A stretch of DNA of 64,000 nt. It comes from Burkholderia humptydooensis (GTDB taxonomy: Bacteria > Pseudomonadota > Gammaproteobacteria > Burkholderiales > Burkholderiaceae). A model generated the notes under the pieces. It was not told the origin of the DNA. It saw nothing but the letters and a program-made list of their open reading frames with translations, and ran no database searches. The stretch is taken from NCBI RefSeq assembly GCF_001513745.1, contig NZ_CP013382.1, positions 620,001 to 684,000 on the forward strand, read 5' to 3'. Below, in pieces: positions 16,826-25,916 of this stretch (position 1 is its first letter; the number at the start of each line of letters is the position of its first letter). The translations under genes were made by a program, and so were the position numbers.

Positions 16826-18859
16826 ATGCCGATCAATAGACGGATTTTGATGGCTGGCCAGGTTCGCGAATCAAAGCCATTATCTCCAATCGCAGGTGCC
16901 GCGCCTGGCGTACATATTAATACCGAGTCGAACTTGCTCGCAGATGCTGCGAAAATAGCCGCCGGAATCGGGTTGAAGTTTAACGTGCAGGCAGGGCGAG
17001 CTGCCACGTCCGCATCAGCATACGTGCCATTGGCTCAGAACGTGGGGCCGCGCAATTTGACATTGGAAAAAAATCAGGATGGCAAAGCACGAATTTCGCT
17101 GAACTATCCGGAAATAGAAAATCTTGTATTGAGTGGTGGAGGTGCAAAGGGAGCTGCGTATCCCGGCGCGGTAGTCGCGCTTGAGGCCCAAGGGGTCATG
17201 TCGAAAATTAGGTCAATCTCGGGATCGTCAGCCGGCGCCATTACTGCCGCCCTACTTGCATCTGGTATTTCCAGCGAACATTTCACTAAACTATCCAATA
17301 GTGTTGATTTTGTGGATTTGCTTCGGCAGCGGGCTGGCCCGCCGGCATTCCAGATTGGCAGACACGTTGCGGAGGAGATTCTGCGCGATACAAGCAAGCG
17401 TATCGGCGAGAAAACAGGGATCGGCAAGAATGTAGGAGACACGCTCACGATTTTGATGAATGCACAAACACGTGCACCTGCGCTGGAAAATCTGATCCGC
17501 GAAGAATCACGCGCGAGCGTGATGGCACATTTATCAGGTCTTGATCTGAAAAAATGTGGTGAACAGAAAGCCGCCATCGAAGCAATTCGCTTCCGGCTCG
17601 AGGCAGGTGGGGCGGTGACGTTTGGGGATCTTCATACGTTGAGTCCACATATTCCAGCTATCAAGGAGTTGAGTTGCACGGGGACGATGATGGAGAAGAA
17701 TCGTCCTCAGATCGCGATTTTTTCAGCGGAAACTACGCCGGAAATGGATATTGCAAAAGCGGCTCTCATTTCTAGCTCCTTACCCTTCGTTTTTGCGCAA
17801 CAGACGCATAGTTCGGCCTTTGGCACCGCGCGCTATCAGGATGGTGGGATCATGTTCAATGTCCCCGCGCCGGCCCTTGTCAATCATGAATCCGCTAGCC
17901 GGGCGCTGCCGCACCCGAATGCATTGATTTTGATGTTCAGCGCGGTGCCGGACAAGCCGATCGCGCCTTCCGGCCTATCGGACGTCATCGCGGACTGGCT
18001 GACCGGTGCACCGATGTCAGCATTAAATTCGTTGCAAATGCGCGGCTTAGGTGATTTGCGTGAGCAGATTGTGCAAGTGCCATTAAAAAACGAGCGTGGC
18101 GACTTCTCGGGATTGATGAGCGGGACGCTGAACTTTGGCATGTCGATAGACGACAAGCGAGCGATGCAGCGCGACTTACAGTCGAAGGTTGAAGAGCACA
18201 TTGCTCTACGCGGTCAGCAGAAAATCACCATGGAATTCCTGTCCACGGATGCCGCTATGTTGGCACTTGCCGATAGTGAATTTCACACATTACACGATGA
18301 TCATCCACACTTGACAGCGAATCTGCATAGATTTCGTACTCGTGCGAACGAGATGCTTGGCGATCTCTCGAATTCAATTGCCGGGATGGAGCGTCTTGCA
18401 CCGGATAGGCTGGCTTTGCTCGTTCAACGACTCGACGAATTGACCGAAGGCGATGCTGATAGGGCGACATATTTGGCGAGGAAAATGTTGGACCCGCAAC
18501 AGCCCAAATCGCTCGCACGCATCACCGATGCGATTCGCGGCGCGGAGACAAATTCACCGACATTGCGTGCGGTACAGGCGCTGAACGAGAAGCAGGATAC
18601 AGTCAACGCATCGCGTAGAGCAATCTCGGACATTATCTATCGTGCACGCTTCAAGTATGGTCAAACAGCGGCCAACCACGCATTACTCAATTTAACGGAG
18701 GATCGACTCAACAAAGCATCAACGCGTAAAGAGTATAACGAAGCGTTGTCAAATTTGGCGGCGAATTACAAACCGCGAATCAGTGTTTTATCTGAATCTA
18801 TTTCTTCGAAAACTATCGATGACGCCAAGGCGTATCGCATTCCAGACAGGCGAGTGTGA
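16826..18859 (+). CDS. ExoU-like patatin phospholipase, probable type III effector
   Basis: A 677-residue protein with a patatin-like phospholipase A2 domain at about 97-355: glycine-rich oxyanion loop GGGAKGAAYPG, nucleophile Ser135 in GSSAG and catalytic Asp339 in DGG. Length and dyad positions closely parallel Pseudomonas ExoU (687 residues, Ser142, Asp344). The first 90 residues are unstructured-looking and lack a Sec signal, fitting type III secretion; the C-terminal 300 residues correspond to ExoU's membrane-localisation region. A chaperone gene lies directly downstream. Base composition is clearly lower in GC than the PKS genes. No secretion apparatus is in the window. Delivery by type III secretion is inference. 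Confidence 0.85.
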   Translation: MPINRRILMAGQVRESKPLSPIAGAAPGVHINTESNLLADAAKIAAGIGLKFNVQAGRAATSASAYVPLAQNVGPRNLTLEKNQDGKARISLNYPEIENLVLSGGGAKGAAYPGAVVALEAQGVMSKIRSISGSSAGAITAALLASGISSEHFTKLSNSVDFVDLLRQRAGPPAFQIGRHVAEEILRDTSKRIGEKTGIGKNVGDTLTILMNAQTRAPALENLIREESRASVMAHLSGLDLKKCGEQKAAIEAIRFRLEAGGAVTFGDLHTLSPHIPAIKELSCTGTMMEKNRPQIAIFSAETTPEMDIAKAALISSSLPFVFAQQTHSSAFGTARYQDGGIMFNVPAPALVNHESASRALPHPNALILMFSAVPDKPIAPSGLSDVIADWLTGAPMSALNSLQMRGLGDLREQIVQVPLKNERGDFSGLMSGTLNFGMSIDDKRAMQRDLQSKVEEHIALRGQQKITMEFLSTDAAMLALADSEFHTLHDDHPHLTANLHRFRTRANEMLGDLSNSIAGMERLAPDRLALLVQRLDELTEGDADRATYLARKMLDPQQPKSLARITDAIRGAETNSPTLRAVQALNEKQDTVNASRRAISDIIYRARFKYGQTAANHALLNLTEDRLNKASTRKEYNEALSNLAANYKPRISVLSESISSKTIDDAKAYRIPDRRV

Positions 18860-18891
18860 GTTTGGTCGGCGAATGGAGAAAGGAGACCTTG

Positions 18892-19254
18892 ATGTTTGAT
18901 TACCAGACTTGGGTCGAGAGTTGGCTCAGTGAGATGCGCGTTCAAGTGTCTGATTCTACCCTGATCACACTTACTATTGACGAACACCCCTTTCTGCTCA
19001 AGCAAATGAACGATGTTTATCTGATGGCGGTTGGTATCGGTCCAGTGCCACCTTCGTTGAACCAGGGGCAGGCACTACTACTGCTGAACCTCAATGCGTT
19101 CAATGCTAGGACACAGCCGTTGCAGGTAGGAATCGTCAATGGAGGGGACCTCGTGGCATGGCTTCGCGAGCCTTGGGCGACGGCTGATCTTTCTAGCCGT
19201 TATAGTTTGATGATGCAGACGGCGGCCGATCTGCGAAAAGAACTATCGATGTGA
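18892..19254 (+). CDS. CesT/SpcU-type type III secretion chaperone
   Basis: A 120-residue, acidic, leucine-rich protein with the alternating strand/helix pattern of CesT-family chaperones, including a conserved-looking GQALLLLNLNAFN stretch. By position it should bind the N-terminus of the ExoU-like effector as SpcU does for ExoU. The ATG at 18892 is chosen because AGGAG at 18881-18885 is six bases upstream; a GTG at 18856 overlapping the effector stop is less likely. Sequence similarity to SpcU itself cannot be measured here. Confidence 0.7.
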   Translation: MFDYQTWVESWLSEMRVQVSDSTLITLTIDEHPFLLKQMNDVYLMAVGIGPVPPSLNQGQALLLLNLNAFNARTQPLQVGIVNGGDLVAWLREPWATADLSSRYSLMMQTAADLRKELSM

Positions 19255-19330
19255 AGTGGAGCAGCCCCCTGAAACACCGGACATAGCCTCTCACTTAAAC
19301 TAGCGGGTAGGCATAAGACTGTGTTTTTGA

Positions 19331-19665
19331 CTAACACCAGGCAGGAAGTGATGGAAGTGTTGACGGGCCCGGAGCGCCCGCCGGCGATGCGCCTCCGACC
19401 TCTGATTGACAGGAAATGGCATCAAGCAACGCCTGGATGCTCGGGCGTGTGACCGGCCGAGCCAGGCGCTGACGCTCGGAGAGTCGCATGGCCACAAGCT
19501 GGCATCGCCGGGTGACCAGAGCCGCCAGATCCTGCTGCGCGGGATCGCTGAGCGGTCGCACGAAGCGCTCGTAGTCGGGACGTTGGGCCAGTACGGCAGC
19601 GAACTCGGCGAGGGTGGTTGCATCGATGTGGTCGGTCTTGGCTACGCGCTGCATCTGTATTAGCC
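19331..19665 (-). mobile_element. IS110-family transposase fragment
   Basis: The minus strand encodes RVAKTDHIDATTLAEFAAVL followed by LAALVTRRCQLVAMRLSERQRLA, which is the middle of an IS110-family transposase (AKTDxIDA, ALVTRRxQL). Both ends are missing. It abuts the IS5-like remnant, suggesting nested insertion and deletion. It is a different IS110 lineage from the fragment at 10.4 kb. Confidence 0.75.
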
Positions 19666-19719
19666 GGGACTCGATCTGACAGGTAGTCGGACCGACAAAG
19701 AACGAGTCTTTAATGGGGG

Positions 19720-20142
19720 ATGAGTTTCTCCTTGGCGAGTTCGAGCGAATCGAGGAAAGTACGCAATCGCCTTCTCCATCACCGCCGTATCGACAATCAT
19801 CCGCTTCAGGCTCGAAGTTTTGATGACGTTTGCACGTTTGGCCGCTTCGGTCGTCTCGGCCAACAGTTCTTCTACGCCGGCTTCGCCCAGTCGCTTGCGC
19901 CGGCGCGTCAGGCTCGAAGGATCGATCGGCGGCTTCGTTTGCAAGTACGTCTCGCCGGCGAACACTTGCCAGTATGGATTCTCTAACCATTGCCAAATGA
20001 TCTCTTCGTCCGACAGGTCGAACGCATGTCGCGAGTAGAGCAGCCCGGCGATCTTCCTCTGGTGCTGGCGTCTTCGGATCCACTCATACATCATCAGGAT
20101 TTCCAGGATTCACGTATCAATATGCTTGCTCCCTGCAAATTC
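19720..20142 (-). mobile_element. IS5-family transposase fragment (copy B)
   Basis: From an ATG at 20094 the minus strand encodes a typical IS5-family N-terminus: FDLSDEEIIWQWLENPYWQVF, then ETYLQTKPPIDPSSLTRRRK and KRANVIKTSSLKRMIVDTAVMEKAIAY. After that the protein is lost where the IS110 fragment begins. Terminal sequence up to about 20142 matches copy A at 12.9 kb. Confidence 0.8.
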
Positions 20143-20194
20143 AACAACACCGTTTCGATCTGGCAGCCTCGCTGCATAAATCTTTCAGAACTGT

Positions 20195-20616
20195 TCAGGG
20201 CCGGCTAATGAGGCAGGGCTGCACCGCGATAGAGGAAGAATGATTGCCGAGTTTGCGGAGGGCGGTTTCGACGGCAATCGTGCGCACGCTCCAGTGAGTG
20301 GATCCATCTGCCGGCTTCGTGTGCAGGGTCTTGTGAATCAGTTGAGCCAGCCGCTCATCGTCGATCGTGCGTGGCTTGCCGGGACGTTGTGCGATTGCGC
20401 TGTTGGATTCGCCGTCAGCAGCCGCCAGCACGATGCGCGCCCGCGCGACCAGCGCAGCCGAAATTGAACGAGAACGTGCTATCGACATCAGTTGCGAGCG
20501 TTCGTCTTCGCTCAGCACCAGTTCCGCCTTCGGTCGTTCCATTGGCATGTTGACGTCTCCTGTTCCGTTGACGTCAACATGCTACGCGAACATTTTTCAG
20601 TTAACAACGGAACAGG
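20195..20616 (-). mobile_element. IS630-family transposase remnant with internal deletion
   Basis: The minus strand from 20548 encodes MERPKAELVLSEDERSQL and VARARIVLAAADGESNSAIAQ, then jumps to PGKPRTIDDERLAQLIH and HWSVRTIAVET. About 40 residues (the rest of the helix-turn-helix linker) are missing at SAIAQ/RPGKP, and the catalytic part is absent. Inverted CCTGTTCCGTTG (20559-20570) and CAACGGAACAGG (20605-20616) sit at its start side. It appears to have interrupted the LysR gene that follows. Confidence 0.8.
20545..20582. repeat. 13-bp perfect inverted repeat at the IS630 start
   Basis: GCATGTTGACGTC at 20545-20557 is repeated inverted as GACGTCAACATGC at 20570-20582, 12 bases apart. It overlaps the transposase start codon, so it may be part of the element end or a transposase autoregulatory hairpin. 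Confidence 0.5.
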
Positions 20617-20622
20617 ACACTA

Positions 20623-20895
20623 GCACGTGTCGTAATCGATCTTTGCATGAAGCGCGGTTTCGTGCCAACAGCTTCACGGATCGTTTCTCCCAAAACGTCG
20701 ATGCTGAATTTGGTCGCGGCTGGTTACGGGGTGGCGATTGTTCCGGAGCGGATGACGACGTTAGGCTTGAGCGATGTGTCCTTCGTACCGCTTTCTGATG
20801 AGGGCGCGAAATCGAGATGTGCACTGCTGTTATCCGTCGAACCGACTATCTTGGCGCAGACATTCGAGGATCTATTTGTGCGCGCGCAGAGCTGA
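20623..20895 (+). pseudogene. LysR-type regulator, C-terminal fragment
   Basis: The frame reads RVVIDLCMKRGFVP, then LNLVAAGYGVAIVPERM and ends normally after about 85 residues. This is the last third of a LysR substrate-binding domain (the LVAAGxGVAIVP motif). The DNA-binding N-terminus is absent and the break falls at the IS630 remnant, so it is a truncated, non-functional gene. Confidence 0.7.
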
Positions 20896-20938
20896 GCGTC
20901 AGTGCAGCCGTGCCGCCTTCAGCTTACTCCTTCCCGCT

Positions 20939-21439
20939 TCAGTTGCTTTCGCATCCGGCGACACGGACATTGCGAAAGACAAGCCACGACCAGACAGCGC
21001 CGCCGGCGACCTTCGCGAGGAACTGCAGAAACGCGATTGTCGGGAATATCGTGCCGAACGCGATCAGAGGGAAGATGAGCGAATCCGCGGCGGCGCCGGC
21101 TATGTTGGCGCCGTTTGCGCGTGCGAGAACGGGATAACGGCGGGCAGCCTGGAATACGATTGCGCTGGCGACGGCCGCGGCACTGAATGCAGCGAGAGAC
21201 GCCACCGCGATTACGCCCGACGCGGGATTGAGCAAATAGCTTGCGGCGCCCGCGCCTGCGATCAGCGCGAACATGCGTGCCCACAGCGCGCGCCCCCGCC
21301 AGTTGAGGTGCAGGCGATCACGGATCGCCAGATCGAGGCCGATCAGCAGGAAGGCGTTGATCGGCGTGGATGCCGGGCCGAAGTGCGCGACGCTCAGGTT
21401 CGCTGCGACGACAGCCGCGATGTAGATCAAGACGTACAT
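20939..21439 (-). CDS. VUT-family (YhhQ-like) membrane transporter
   Basis: A 166-residue hydrophobic protein with about five membrane segments. FGPASTPINAFLLIGLDLAIRDR and the later ANIAGAAADSLIFPLIAF are characteristic of the VUT/DUF165 family, which includes queuosine-precursor transporters. It is shorter than E. coli YhhQ (about 220) but similar small members exist. Start at 21439, with an AGAGGAAC site just upstream; longer upstream frames are not membrane-like. The substrate is not assignable. Confidence 0.75.
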   Translation of the reverse strand: MYVLIYIAAVVAANLSVAHFGPASTPINAFLLIGLDLAIRDRLHLNWRGRALWARMFALIAGAGAASYLLNPASGVIAVASLAAFSAAAVASAIVFQAARRYPVLARANGANIAGAAADSLIFPLIAFGTIFPTIAFLQFLAKVAGGAVWSWLVFRNVRVAGCESN

Positions 21440-21569
21440 GGTTCCTCTGCAGTAAAAGTCCTCGTTGCGCCGGCTCCGGAATGTTCGGCGGTGGCATTGC
21501 ATCAGCGTGTCATGATGCTCGAGCATGAACTGCCGGTGCGCTAGGATAATCGTTCCCGCCATCTTGAGC

Positions 21570-22315
21570 ATGCGTGCCTCGCACGTCTTCGCGGACCGCA
21601 CGTTCCTCGTCGACGGCAAGGCCGTCCGGCGCGAGGGCGCGCTGAAGGGCGAGCTGAAGCTCGATCCGGGCGCGCGCATCGTGCTGGCCGAAGGCTCGAC
21701 CGCGTTCCCGTCGCTGACGTTCGCGAACGACGGCGCACCGGACACCGGCCTGTTCCATATCGCCGACGGCCACTTCGGCGTGACGAGCAACGGCGTTCAG
21801 ACCGTGCATTTCGCGCCGGAAGGAACGTACTTCGACAAACCGGCATTCGGCAGCCACCCGGACGCGAGCGACCGGTCGAATCGCTTTGCGACGACGCAAT
21901 GGATCGCGAGCGAGCTCGCGTCGGCCACGGTCGGGCAGATTGTCTTCGAAATGCGCACGGCGGCGCGCGCCTGTACCGCATCGGCACCGGCGCGCCCGCC
22001 GAGATCACGCAGGCGGGCATCACGCCCGAGGACGCGGGCCTGACGCCGCCGCCGCGGCTGTCGGACGAATACGTGTGGCGCGACGGGACGTGGGTAGTCA
22101 ATGCGGCGGTGGTCGCGGGCAAGGAGCGGGAGGCGGCGATGAACGCGTTCATGTCGCGGATGGAGAAGGCGCGCGTGAAGAATCTCGGCAAGGCCGACGC
22201 GTTCGAGCGCCCGCGCTTCGACGCGCGCGCGCAGTATCAGATGAAGCTAGTGCGCGTGGTGGACGCGCCGGCGGGGGCGCTAGGGCAGAAGTTGGTGTTG
22301 GAACCGCAGCGGTAG
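21570..22315 (+). pseudogene. Phage tail-fibre-like gene, frameshifted
   Basis: The first frame encodes RTFLVDGKAVRREGALKGEL, then APDTGLFHIADGHFGVTSNG, which resembles the DTGLFRPADN-type repeats of Burkholderia prophage tail-fibre proteins. At about 21945-21965 the coding sense moves to another frame (GGARLYRIGTGAPAEITQ to the stop at 22315), which contains a chaperone-like tail with a coiled-coil-rich stretch. A single small indel explains this. No other phage genes are nearby. Confidence 0.6.
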
Positions 22316-22564
22316 GCGAAGGTGTAGTCGGAGGCGAAGGTGGAAGTCTCGGCCTATCGAGAGCGGTGCGGCCCGCCATTTCGTTGCGGGCCTCGCAAAG
22401 CCTTCGCGTCCGGATTTGTCGCGGGGTGGTTTGCGGAATAGTGCGCGGGGATTCACCACATTGCCGCCTCGGTACAAACCCGAATCCCCAAAAGAGTTGT
22501 CTATACAATTTTGAGCGGCTACCGTGAGCATTCCGAACCTCAGACATTTCCGGGACCCGCCGCC

Positions 22565-23989
22565 ATGCCGAACGTCACCGATGCCCAACGCCGCCCGCTG
22601 CGCGAACGCCGCACGATCGACCACATCCCCGACCACGAGCGTCACGGCAGGCTGTCGAGCCAGTTCACGCTGTGGCTCGGCGCGAACCTTCAGGTGACGG
22701 CGATTGTCACCGGCGCGCTCGCAGTCGTGCTGGGCGGCGACGTGTTCTGGTCGCTCGTCGGACTCGCGCTCGGTCAGTTGCTCGGCGGCGCGGTGATGGC
22801 GCTGCACGGCGCGCAAGGGCCGCGGCTCGGCTTGCCGCAGATGATTTCGAGCCGCGTGCAGTTCGGCATCTACGGCGCGGTGATTCCGCTCGTGCTCGTC
22901 TGCCTGATGTACGTCGGCTTCTCCGCGAGCGGCACCGTGCTCGCCGGTCAGGCGCTCGCGCAACTGCTCGGCGTCGCCGACACGGTCGGCATCTTCGCGT
23001 TCATCGCGGTCGTCGTCGTGCTCGCGGTGTTCGGGTATCGGACGATTCACGCGCTCGGCCGCGTGTCGAGCGTCGTCGGCGTGATCGCGTTCGTCTACAT
23101 GTTCGCGCGGCTCCTCGGCGGCCATGACGTCGGCGCGCTGCTCGCGATCCGGCATTTCTCGCTGCCGAGCTTCCTGCTCGCGATCTCGCTGTCCGCGTCG
23201 TGGCAGATAGCGTACGGGCCCTACGTCGCCGACTATTCGCGCTATCTGCCGCGCGCGACGTCCGCGCGCCGCACGTTCTGGGCGATCGGTCTCGGCTCGG
23301 TGCTCGGCGCGCAGGCGTCGATGGCGTTCGGCGTGTTCGCGGCGGCGCTCGCGGGCAAGCAGTTCGCCGGGCACGAAGTGCAGTTCATCGTGAGTCTCGG
23401 CGCGAGCGGCGCGACGGCCGCGCTGCTCTATTTCGCGATCGCGTTCGGCAAGCTGACGATCACGACGCTCAACGCATACGGCAGCGTGATGTCGGTCGCG
23501 ACGATCGTCACCGGCTTCTCGGGCCGCGCGCAGATCACGCAGCGCGCGCGGATGGCCTACGTGCTCGCGATGGTCGCCGCGGTCGCCTGGCTCGCGCTCG
23601 TCGGTCGTCACGCATTCCTGAAGGATTTCTCAGCGTTCATCCTGTTCCTGCTCGCATTCTTCACGCCGTGGAGCGCGATCAATCTGGTCGACTTCTACTG
23701 CGTGACGAAGGAGCGCTACGACGTGCCCGCGCTCTACGATCCCGACGGCCGCTACGGCCGCTGGAACATCGCGGGCGTATCGATCTACGCGATCGGCGTG
23801 CTCGTGCAGATGCCGTTCATCGCGACCGAGTTCTATACCGGGCCGCTCGTCGCGAAGTTGGGCGGCACCGACATCTCGTGGATCATCGGCCTCGCCGTGC
23901 CCGGCATTCTGTATTATGTGGCGGCACGCAGGCAGGCCGCGCACGTCCCCGAGCGGCTGATCCTGCCGGACGAGCCCTCATTGTCATGA
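22565..23989 (+). CDS. NCS1-family purine/cytosine permease
   Basis: A 474-residue integral membrane transporter with about 12 hydrophobic segments, of the nucleobase:cation symporter-1 (CodB/PurP-like) type: N-terminal WLGANLQV, the QIAYGPYVADYSRYLP segment after helix 6, and the late PWSAINLVDFYCV. It imports a nucleobase or related compound by cation symport. The ATG at 22565 gives a normal NCS1 N-terminus; an in-frame start at 22511 adds 18 residues. Its stop overlaps the next ATG (ATGA), so it is co-translated with the sirtuin. Confidence 0.88.
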   Translation: MPNVTDAQRRPLRERRTIDHIPDHERHGRLSSQFTLWLGANLQVTAIVTGALAVVLGGDVFWSLVGLALGQLLGGAVMALHGAQGPRLGLPQMISSRVQFGIYGAVIPLVLVCLMYVGFSASGTVLAGQALAQLLGVADTVGIFAFIAVVVVLAVFGYRTIHALGRVSSVVGVIAFVYMFARLLGGHDVGALLAIRHFSLPSFLLAISLSASWQIAYGPYVADYSRYLPRATSARRTFWAIGLGSVLGAQASMAFGVFAAALAGKQFAGHEVQFIVSLGASGATAALLYFAIAFGKLTITTLNAYGSVMSVATIVTGFSGRAQITQRARMAYVLAMVAAVAWLALVGRHAFLKDFSAFILFLLAFFTPWSAINLVDFYCVTKERYDVPALYDPDGRYGRWNIAGVSIYAIGVLVQMPFIATEFYTGPLVAKLGGTDISWIIGLAVPGILYYVAARRQAAHVPERLILPDEPSLS

Positions 23990-24909
23990 CCGATTCCGCC
24001 GTTGTTTCGTCGCAGCCGCTTTCATCGCCGGACGCCGCGCCGTCGGCCGATCCGCGCGCGCTCGACGCGCTGCATGCGTTCGTCGAGCGACATCCGCGCC
24101 TCTTCGTGCTCACGGGCGCGGGCATCAGCACCGATTCCGGCATTCCCGGCTATCGCGACCGCAACGGCGCATGGATGCGCTCGCCGCCGATCCAGTACCG
24201 CGAGTTTCTCGATTCCGACCATGCGCGCCGCCGCTACTGGGCGCGCAGCATGCTCGGCTGGCCCGTGGTCGGGCGCGCGCAGCCGAACGCATCGCATCAT
24301 GCGCTCGCGCGGCTCGGCGCGGCGGCGCGCATCGGGCGGCTCGTCACGCAGAACGTCGACGGGCTGCATCAGCGCGCGGGCAGCGTCGACGTCATCGAGC
24401 TGCACGGCGGCATCGGCGGCGTCACGTGTCTCGATTGCGGCGCGCATCACGCGCGTGCGGCGATCCAGCCCATCCTCGAAGCGGACAATCCTGCACTGCT
24501 CGTTGCCGAGGCGGAGCCCGCCGCCGACGGCGACGCGCATCTCGAATGGCGCGCGCTCGACACGTTTCGCGTGCCCGCGTGCCCGGCGTGCGGCGGGCTG
24601 CTGAAGCCGGCCGTCGTGTTCTTCGGCGAGAACGTGCCGCGCGAGCGCGTCGCGGCCGCCGCGCGCGCGCTCGACGACGCCGATGCGATGCTCGTCGTCG
24701 GCTCGTCGCTGATGGTGTATTCCGGCTACCGGTTCTGCGTATGGGCGAGCGACCAGCGCAAGCCGATCGTCGCGATCAATCTCGGGCATACGCGCGCCGA
24801 TCCGTTGCTGACGCTGAAGGTCGAGGCGTCGTGCGGGCGGACGCTCGCCGCGCTCGCCGCGCGTCTCGGGCTTGCGGCGAGCGACGCGCGCGGCCCGCTT
24901 CACGTCTGA
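23986..24909 (+). CDS. cobB: NAD-dependent protein deacetylase/lipoamidase, sirtuin (Sir2) family
   Basis: A 307-residue class II-like sirtuin. Motifs in order: GAGISTDSGIPGYRD, TQNVDGLHQRAG, catalytic His in ELHG, two zinc-binding Cys pairs (CLDC and CPAC), FFGENVP and VVGSSL. It removes acyl groups from lysines using NAD+. It overlaps the permease stop by four bases and lies 25 bp before the methyltransferase gene, so the three form an operon. A region between the Cys pairs is longer than in E. coli CobB. Confidence 0.9.
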   Translation: MTDSAVVSSQPLSSPDAAPSADPRALDALHAFVERHPRLFVLTGAGISTDSGIPGYRDRNGAWMRSPPIQYREFLDSDHARRRYWARSMLGWPVVGRAQPNASHHALARLGAAARIGRLVTQNVDGLHQRAGSVDVIELHGGIGGVTCLDCGAHHARAAIQPILEADNPALLVAEAEPAADGDAHLEWRALDTFRVPACPACGGLLKPAVVFFGENVPRERVAAAARALDDADAMLVVGSSLMVYSGYRFCVWASDQRKPIVAINLGHTRADPLLTLKVEASCGRTLAALAARLGLAASDARGPLHV

Positions 24910-24934
24910 CTCGTCCATCCTGATTCGTTTCGTC

Positions 24935-25549
24935 ATGCCGATCGATTCCACTTCGCGCCAATGGGCGGCCGCCGCCGAACGCAACCGCGAGCCGATTCTC
25001 GCTGTGCTGAAGCGCGTGCTGCCCGCGCGCGGCGCCGTGCTGGAGATCGCGAGCGGCACTGGCCAGCACGCGGTCCACTTCGCGGCTGCGCTGCCCGATC
25101 TCGTCTGGCAGCCGACCGACGTGGAGTTGGCCGCGCGCGCGTCGGTTGCCGCGTGGGCGGCCGATGCCGCGCTGCCGAACCTGCGCGCGCCGCTCGCGCT
25201 CGACGTGTGCGCAAAGCCGTGGCCGCTAGCCGCCGCCGATGCGCTCGTCTGCATCAACATGATCCACATCGCGCCGTGGGCGGCCGCGTGCGCGCTCTTC
25301 GAAGGCGCGGCGCGCGTGCTGCCCGAGGGCGGCGTGCTGTATCTGTACGGGCCGTATCGCCGCGGCGGCGCGCACACGGCCGAATCGAACGCGCAGTTCG
25401 ATGCGCAGTTGCGCAGCCGCAATCCGGCGTGGGGCGTGCGCGATCTGGAGGCGGTAGTCGAACTCGGCAGTGCGTCCGGCCTCGTGCTCGACGAGATCGT
25501 CGAGATGCCGGCGAACAATCTGAGCGTCGTGTTTCGAAAGCGCGCGTAG
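24935..25549 (+). CDS. DUF938 family SAM-dependent methyltransferase-like protein
   Basis: A 204-residue Rossmann-fold protein: QWAAAAERNREPIL, the SAM-binding loop VLEIASGTGQHAVHFA, VCINMIHIAPW and LYGPYRRGG. These are the signatures of DUF938. Substrate and reaction are not known. It is the third gene of the permease-sirtuin operon. Confidence 0.87.
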   Translation: MPIDSTSRQWAAAAERNREPILAVLKRVLPARGAVLEIASGTGQHAVHFAAALPDLVWQPTDVELAARASVAAWAADAALPNLRAPLALDVCAKPWPLAAADALVCINMIHIAPWAAACALFEGAARVLPEGGVLYLYGPYRRGGAHTAESNAQFDAQLRSRNPAWGVRDLEAVVELGSASGLVLDEIVEMPANNLSVVFRKRA

Positions 25550-25869
25550 GCGCGTGTGCGTCGGGCGCGGCGCGGCGGCGCTGGCGTGAGCGTCGGATTC
25601 GTTGAACGAGACGAACGCGCGATCGTAGAGATCGTAGAACGAGCAGAACGAACCAATCGCGACGGCCCGCGATCGCAGCATGGACACCGCCATCCGTTCG
25701 ACCACGACACGTCGACAGTATCCCGAATCAACGCCGGAGCGCCGCCGAAGCCACATCGAGGGACCGCCAGACGTCGCGAGGCGTCAAACCGAGCCGCCAC
25801 CCGATTCGCCTCCGGACGCCTTTCATTCGCGGCGCGCTCGCGCGGTTTCCCTTATCCTTGCGCCTGTGC
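25550..25869. other. Non-coding interval before gnd
   Basis: I see no credible gene here. It presumably contains the gnd promoter. Short GATCGTAGA repeats occur near 25620-25640 but have no evident role. Confidence 0.5.
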
Positions 25870-25901
25870 GCGCGACCCCGGTGGGTCGCGCCCTGTTTTT
25901 T
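25870..25901 (+). terminator. Intrinsic-terminator-like hairpin in the gnd leader
   Basis: GCGCGACCC at 25870-25878 pairs perfectly with GGGTCGCGC at 25883-25891 around a four-base loop, and six Ts follow at 25896-25901. It ends just before the gnd ribosome site (GGAG at 25904-25907), so it could either end upstream transcription or act as a leader attenuator. Confidence 0.65.
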
Positions 25902-25916
25902 CCGGAGAATTGAACA

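Noticed and set aside
20774..21544. Plus-strand frame opposite the VUT transporter
   Set aside because: Charged low-complexity protein in antisense to a coherent membrane protein.
22280..23611. Minus-strand 443-codon frame across the NCS1 permease
   Set aside because: Extremely Arg/Glu/His-rich, with no domain and opposite to a clear membrane transporter.
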